From assembly GCA_963597395.1 (NCBI GenBank), contig CAVBPX010000005.1:3557-67556 (forward strand): a DNA stretch of 64,000 nucleotides, read 5' to 3'. How positions within the stretch are numbered: position 1 is the stretch's first letter; each line of letters opens with the position of its first letter. Positions 60,091 through 64,000 of this stretch are shown here, piece after piece. The stretch comes from Hallerella sp963597395. GTDB taxonomy: Bacteria > Fibrobacterota > Fibrobacteria > Fibrobacterales > Fibrobacteraceae. The notes below the pieces were generated by a model, which was not told the origin of the DNA, searched no databases, and saw only the letters and a program-made list of their open reading frames with translations. The translations under genes and the position numbers were made by a program.

Positions 60091-61947
60091 TTAGGCCTTC
60101 CTCTGGTTCGTTGGACGATAGGCGGCAAACCGCCGACGGTTTAAGGAACGCCGCCAGGCCTCCTCTCCGCGGATAAAACCGGAATCCACCAGATTTTGCA
60201 GCGAATCGTCCAGTGAAACGCCCTGGTTTCTCGACGTCGAAAGCGCGGACGAAAGCAGGCTCAGTTCCCGCTTGCGGATAAGCCCAAGCGTTGAGGACGT
60301 CATCTTCATTGCTTCGACGGCAAGAACCCATCCCTGGTTGTCGATGACCGGAACAAGGTGCTGCACGACAATTCCCTTGAGCTCGTTCGCCAGGGCGCTC
60401 GCCAGTTCATCCTCGCGGTCGCCCGCTTCGCCGAGAAGGCGCGAAAGCAGGCCGTAAATGTCGTTGCCGGTCGTCGCCGCAAAGACGAGAACGCCGGCCG
60501 AAGAGGCGCGCAACAGCGCCCAGAGTTCCTCGACGGATTCAATCGAATCGAACAAGATGATGCGCGCGCCGGAAAGGACCGCTTCCCGAACGGCAGAGGC
60601 TCCGGAATGCACGTGCAAGCCGACTTCCTTCTGGATCAAAAGCCCGTGCGAGCCTTGCAAAAGGCGCTCGATAGGCTTTTCGATGGTTTCGACCAGAGCG
60701 TTCCGGCCGGAAGAAATCGCTTCGGCAATTGCCCCGAGCGTGGTCGTCCGACCGCTGCCCGAAGGCCCGGCAATGAGCACAAGCCCGCCCGAAAGTTTAA
60801 GAAAATCCGCGCAAAAGGCGGGCAAATACAGCTTTTCGAACGGAATCGATTCCGCGGAAATCAGGCGGATGGCAAGAGACGGCACAGTCTCGTTCCACGT
60901 CACGGTCAAGCGGCTTCGGCCGGCGCCCGAAAGGGCAAAGGACTTGCTGAAGTCCACGCCGACAGCGGGCTCGTAGCCGTCCGCAAATCCGCTTTTCGCC
61001 TCGGAAAGAAACCCGGAAAGGCGGGACGCGTCAAACGGGGAATCGTTCGCATAGGTCAGCTGGCCAAAAATGCGGAACGCAATCGGAAACTTTTCGGAAA
61101 GATAGACGTCCGTTGCGCCATGGCTCCGCGCAAAGGCGAGAATTTGCGAAAGGGAATTTTTGTCCGTCAGGCTTTCGGGAATTTCGACCGAGCCTTCCCC
61201 GCTTTCAATTTCAAAGCGGTCCGGGAGAGCCTCCTCGTCCTTTGCGGGCGGTTCTTCCGCTTCCTGTGCGGTTTGCGCAATGGCGACCGGGGCAATGCTC
61301 GTCTGTTCGAGACCTTCCACCTTTTCGATTTGAACGCTCGTCACGTTTGTCTGGCCGTAGGGATTGTTCCCTTCGATTTCGAGAGCAGGTTCGGGCTTTT
61401 CTTCTTTCGCGGGAGCCTTTACGGGCGAGGGAGCGGAAGGATTCGCCACCGGGGTGACGGGCTTTGCGGAAGGCCTTGCCGCGGGCCTAAAGACGTCCGC
61501 CGGTTTGGAAGGTTCCGGGGCTTTTGCCGGCGGAGCGGGCTTCGGAGGCTCTACGGGCTTTGCCGGCGGAGCGGGCTTCGGAGGCTCTACGGGCTTTGCC
61601 GGCGGAGCGGGCTTCGGAGGCTCTACGGGCTTTGCCGGCGGAGCGGGCTTCGGAGGCTCTACGGGCTTTGCCGGCGGAGCGGGCTTCGGAGGCTCTACGG
61701 GCTTTGCCGGCGGAGCGGGCTTCGGAGGCTCCTTCGCCCTTTCCTGTTCGGCGAGCTTTATTTCCAGATCCTTGACGTAGGCGTTTACCGCATCGTACGT
61801 GGGCCTATCGAGAGCGCCCATTTCGAGAAGCAACATTCCGATATCGTGCGATTCGTCAATTCTATTCCACAGTTCCTGAACCTGTTCCCGAGTCGCAAGG
61901 TTATTCGAGAACAGAACCTTCGCCATGATCTGGTTTTTTGTCATCAT
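60091..61947 (-). CDS. PilT/GspE-like protein with Pro-rich repeat linker and altered Walker A
   Basis: 618-residue protein. Residues 1-65 resemble the MshEN/GspE N-terminal helical module (KVLFSNNLATREQVQELW). A Pro/Ala/Lys linker follows (about 70-195), containing six 12-residue repeats. The PilT core (about 255-610) has ARSHGATDVYLSE, Walker A GPSGSGRTTT with Arg replacing the catalytic Lys, Walker B RIILFDSIES without the Glu, and VFAATTGND in place of the His box. The C-terminal SLDDSLQNLVDSGFI matches PilT. It may be a structural partner rather than an ATPase. ATG 61947 overlaps the permease stop. Confidence 0.75.
   Translation of the reverse strand: MMTKNQIMAKVLFSNNLATREQVQELWNRIDESHDIGMLLLEMGALDRPTYDAVNAYVKDLEIKLAEQERAKEPPKPAPPAKPVEPPKPAPPAKPVEPPKPAPPAKPVEPPKPAPPAKPVEPPKPAPPAKPVEPPKPAPPAKAPEPSKPADVFRPAARPSAKPVTPVANPSAPSPVKAPAKEEKPEPALEIEGNNPYGQTNVTSVQIEKVEGLEQTSIAPVAIAQTAQEAEEPPAKDEEALPDRFEIESGEGSVEIPESLTDKNSLSQILAFARSHGATDVYLSEKFPIAFRIFGQLTYANDSPFDASRLSGFLSEAKSGFADGYEPAVGVDFSKSFALSGAGRSRLTVTWNETVPSLAIRLISAESIPFEKLYLPAFCADFLKLSGGLVLIAGPSGSGRTTTLGAIAEAISSGRNALVETIEKPIERLLQGSHGLLIQKEVGLHVHSGASAVREAVLSGARIILFDSIESVEELWALLRASSAGVLVFAATTGNDIYGLLSRLLGEAGDREDELASALANELKGIVVQHLVPVIDNQGWVLAVEAMKMTSSTLGLIRKRELSLLSSALSTSRNQGVSLDDSLQNLVDSGFIRGEEAWRRSLNRRRFAAYRPTNQRKA
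61526..61731 (-). repeat. Perfect 36-bp tandem repeat (about 5.7 copies)
   Basis: Units begin at 61526, 61562, 61598, 61634, 61670 and 61706, essentially identical in sequence. On the minus strand they encode the 12-residue unit EPPKPAPPAKPV in the linker of the PilT-like protein. There are no spacers, so this is not CRISPR. Confidence 0.95.
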
Positions 61948-62747
61948 ACAAAGTCCCTGCGGCTAAACCACCAGCTCGCAATCGCAAGGAAAATTCCGAT
62001 GTAGCCGATTGCATACAAATTGTTCCAAAGAATGTAGTGCGACGGAAGCGCGACCCCGTGCACGACATACGAAGAAATGTCAAACCGGTAAAGGCCCGGG
62101 AAAACGGCGTGGACAACTTCCGCGGCCTTTTCCATCAGAACGCTTTCGGTCCCCTCGACCTCCCCCATCCGACGGACAAAACGGACCTGCTCCATCAGTT
62201 CGTTGGAAAGCCTCCCCGCGATATAGACGCCTATCGTAAAAAGCGCCGAAAGTACGGGCGAGGAAAACGTCGAAAAGAGAAGCGCGACGGCAACAACAAT
62301 CGCCATTTCCCAAAAAATCAGATAGACCGCCGAAAGGAGCGAGAGCGTCGGATGCGAATCCGTCAGGGCGAGAATCACATAATAGACCGCCGTGAGCAGC
62401 AAAAGATGCACTGCAATGACGGCCAAAAGCCCCAAATACTTTCCGACGATAAAGACCGCGCGGCTGATGGGCTTTGAAAGAAGCGTGAGAACCGTCCGCC
62501 CCTGGATCTCCTTTTGCACAAGACTGATGCCGACAAAAACGGAAATCAGAAGCCCGGAAAGCGACATGATGCTGAGCGTCGTCGATTTGATCACATAGGA
62601 GCGGTCAAAAACGGACCATTCCCCGAGCAAAATGCTGAAGAACGCAAGCGCTATCGCCAAAAAGACGATGTTGTAAAGGATCTTGTTGCGGACCGATTCG
62701 CGGAACGTATTGATGGCGATGATTCCGATGTTCTTAATGTTCTGCAC
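61944..62747 (-). CDS. ABC-2 type transporter permease
   Basis: Six-helix integral membrane protein (268 aa) of the ABC-2 exporter type (NosY-like): FVGISLVQKEIQGRTVLTLLSKPISRAVFIVGKY is the conserved cytoplasmic coupling region. GTG 62747 is preferred, with GAGGA 8 nt upstream; TTG 62753 is possible. The start overlaps the ATPase 3' end and the stop overlaps the PilT-like start, so all are translationally coupled. Substrate unknown. Confidence 0.88.
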   Translation of the reverse strand: MQNIKNIGIIAINTFRESVRNKILYNIVFLAIALAFFSILLGEWSVFDRSYVIKSTTLSIMSLSGLLISVFVGISLVQKEIQGRTVLTLLSKPISRAVFIVGKYLGLLAVIAVHLLLLTAVYYVILALTDSHPTLSLLSAVYLIFWEMAIVVAVALLFSTFSSPVLSALFTIGVYIAGRLSNELMEQVRFVRRMGEVEGTESVLMEKAAEVVHAVFPGLYRFDISSYVVHGVALPSHYILWNNLYAIGYIGIFLAIASWWFSRRDFV

Positions 62748-63648
62748 GGGCAATTTCCTCCGTCAAGACGTCTTCGAGGCTCGGGCGCTGGTGTTCGACG
62801 CGCTCTACGGGAAGCCCCGACCGCAAACAGAATTCAAGGAAGCGGTCGCGCGAAGCGGCATCGCGACAGACCCATTCCCGCGGGGTGGTTCCTTGCGGAC
62901 GCGCGCCTTCCGGAACGTCAGACGCGGGAACATCCGCGGAAAGGTGAACGTGGTATTCCGCGGACGCATTCGACGTAAAGTCGTCAACGGTTCCCTCGCG
63001 AACAATTTTTCCGCCGACGATCATGGCGACGCGGTGACTGATCGTTTCGACATCCGAAAGCAGATGGCTCGAATAAAAGACGGTCACGCCTTCCCGGTTG
63101 AGGGAAAGGATCGCTTCGCGGACATCCTTCCGGCCCACGGGGTCAAGCCCGCTCATCGGTTCGTCGAGAATCAGCAGCTCCGGTTTCGAAAGGATGGCCT
63201 GTGCGATTCCCACGCGCTGCATCATTCCCTTTGAATACGTGCGCAGCCGGCGGTTTATCCAGTCCTTGTCGGCATTCAAAAGGGAGAGCGCCCACTCGAC
63301 GCGTTCTTCGAGGAGGTTTCCGGAAAGCCCGGAAAGACGTCCGTAAAAGCGCATCAGTTCGCGACCCGTCAGATAGTCATAAAAATAGGGCTGTTCCGGG
63401 GAATATCCCAAATGTCGGCGGCTTTCGACATTTTGCGGATCGAGACCCGCCACCCGGACTGTCCCGGAATCCCTGCGGAGAAGCCCCGTCAAAAGCTTTA
63501 TCGTCGTCGATTTTCCGGCGCCGTTCGGGCCGATAAATCCGTAAATCTGCCCTTTGGGAACGTGAAACGAAACGCCGGAAAGAGCCTTCTTCTGCCGCAT
63601 AAGAAAGCCCATCCGATACGTCTTCTGGAGATTTTCGACGTAAATCAT
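62734..63648 (-). CDS. ABC transporter ATP-binding protein
   Basis: ATPase subunit (304 aa). Walker A GPNGAGKSTT, Q-loop YSPEQPYF, signature YSKGMMQRVGIA, Walker B LLILDEPMSGLDP and H-loop YSSHLLSDVE are all intact. The C-terminal ~80 residues form an accessory domain. Paired with the ABC-2 permease downstream; together an exporter, perhaps of an envelope or gliding-related component. ATG overlaps the stop of the small membrane protein (ATGA). Confidence 0.93.
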   Translation of the reverse strand: MIYVENLQKTYRMGFLMRQKKALSGVSFHVPKGQIYGFIGPNGAGKSTTIKLLTGLLRRDSGTVRVAGLDPQNVESRRHLGYSPEQPYFYDYLTGRELMRFYGRLSGLSGNLLEERVEWALSLLNADKDWINRRLRTYSKGMMQRVGIAQAILSKPELLILDEPMSGLDPVGRKDVREAILSLNREGVTVFYSSHLLSDVETISHRVAMIVGGKIVREGTVDDFTSNASAEYHVHLSADVPASDVPEGARPQGTTPREWVCRDAASRDRFLEFCLRSGLPVERVEHQRPSLEDVLTEEIARAEH

Positions 63649-63881
63649 TTTTCGTTCTCTTCGCCCTTGACGACCCGATTCAGAATCTTGCGGTTAAACA
63701 CGTAATAGAGGACCGCACCGACGAGATAGACGAGAAGCCCCGCATAAAAGAAATAGTTGAGCGAGGAAACCGGAAACCCCGGAAACAGACGGTTCAACAG
63801 CGGATGCCCGCAGAAATACATAAGAACCAGGATCACGCCGAGAATCCGAAGCGCATAGGTCAAAACGATTTTCTTTTCCAT
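63645..63881 (-). CDS. Small two-helix membrane protein (78 aa)
   Basis: No family recognised. Two hydrophobic helices (about residues 7-23 and 40-60) joined by a Pro/Gly loop, with a basic, then acidic C-terminus. It is the first gene of the ABC/PilT-like operon and overlaps the ATPase by 4 bases. The presumed RBS GGAG is part of a terminator-like hairpin immediately before the ATG. Confidence 0.7.
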   Translation of the reverse strand: MEKKIVLTYALRILGVILVLMYFCGHPLLNRLFPGFPVSSLNYFFYAGLLVYLVGAVLYYVFNRKILNRVVKGEENEK

Positions 63882-63888
63882 AAAAAAA

Positions 63889-63914
63889 CTCCGAAAGTGG
63901 AAATCCTTTCGGAG
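63889..63914 (-). promoter_or_regulatory. Terminator-like hairpin sequestering the RBS of the 63881 gene
   Basis: Perfect 9-bp stem (63889-63897 with 63906-63914) and 8-nt loop. On the minus strand it is followed by a run of seven T that ends at the ATG. The 3' arm contains CGGAG, the only Shine-Dalgarno candidate. It could be an attenuator, a translational switch, or the terminator of an upstream gene outside the window. Confidence 0.55.
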
Positions 63915-63950
63915 AAAAAATACTCAATTGAAAGAAAAAGCGTTAAGGGA

Positions 63951-64000
63951 ACCTCTAAAAATTGCTTTGGTAAAGAAAATTTGAGTGAGACCAAGCGATG
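63951..64000. repeat. Left end of a third MITE-like repeat copy, cut by the window end
   Basis: 50 bases identical to 27256-27305 except one A-to-G change. The right end lies beyond base 64000. Confidence 0.75.

Noticed and set aside
61526..61731. Possible CRISPR array (36-bp direct repeats)
   Set aside because: Units are contiguous with no spacers and lie in frame within a coding sequence.
60358..62004. 548-aa frame antisense to the PilT-like gene, with Gly/Leu/Arg repeats
   Set aside because: The repeat period is a multiple of three, so it stays open in several frames. The sense strand has recognisable PilT motifs; the antisense does not.

Overview
The window comes from a Fibrobacter-like bacterium (family Fibrobacteraceae). 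Evidence: serine-rich linkers and lipoproteins of the Fibrobacter type, plant cell-wall enzymes (a GH51 endoglucanase with CBM11-like modules and a GH11 xylanase with a sorting-type C-terminal tail), and a large OmpA protein with thrombospondin type-3 repeats. Coding regions are GC-rich and some intergenic spacers very AT-rich. The DNA is mostly core chromosome. I see no rRNA, CRISPR array, prophage or transposase gene; there is one tRNA.

Layout. 1-4.4 kb: 3' part of the GH51 enzyme, a small secreted protein, and a two-domain macro/PARG-like ADP-ribose protein. 4.5-14.2 kb: gyrA and surE on the minus strand, divergent from hisS, which leads into two SGNH-fold proteins and an MBOAT acyltransferase (probable envelope or polysaccharide O-acylation). 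14.2-17.8 kb: a UDG-like protein and a nitroreductase, then a secreted xylanase, a 54-aa membrane peptide and a MauE/DoxX-type protein. 17.8-23.3 kb: bioA-bioD, the OmpA/TSP3 protein and radC. 23.4-27.6 kb: an AT-rich spacer with a strong promoter, ilvB-ilvN, an rfbD-like gene and a lipoprotein pseudogene broken by a 115-bp inverted-repeat element. 27.6-32.6 kb: speA, an unknown membrane protein and hrpB. 32.6-47.0 kb: a long minus-strand run, from its 5' end tolQ-tolR-tolA-tolB-pal-cpoB, ddl, tsaB, rimI, a DUF218 protein, a lipoprotein/beta-barrel/lipoprotein cluster, two SDR enzymes flanking a GT2 glycosyltransferase, and a lipoprotein. 47.1-55.1 kb: a CBM9-like protein, an M23 peptidase, rnd, tatA, tatC, a TatB fused to 5-formyltetrahydrofolate cyclo-ligase, a SpoU-type methyltransferase, a THUMP-like methyltransferase and ung, followed by tRNA-Ala(CGC). 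55.2-64 kb: a degenerate copy of the repeat, a small secreted protein, mltG, a patatin-like barrel protein, and an operon joining a small membrane protein, an ABC exporter and two diverged PilT-like ATPases. A third repeat copy runs off the window end.

Most genes are cell-envelope genes (Tol-Pal, Tat, O-acylation, MltG, M23, Ddl, OmpA, lipoproteins) or nucleic-acid maintenance genes. Four observations stand out. (1) TatB is fused in frame to a folate enzyme directly behind tatA-tatC. (2) At about eleven genes a -10-like hexamer lies 6-9 nt from the ATG with no Shine-Dalgarno, which suggests leaderless mRNAs. (3) A short repeat with 13-bp terminal inverted repeats occurs three times and splits a gene once. 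(4) Two PilT-like proteins with eroded catalytic motifs are encoded together with an ABC exporter, one carrying a perfect 36-bp tandem repeat.
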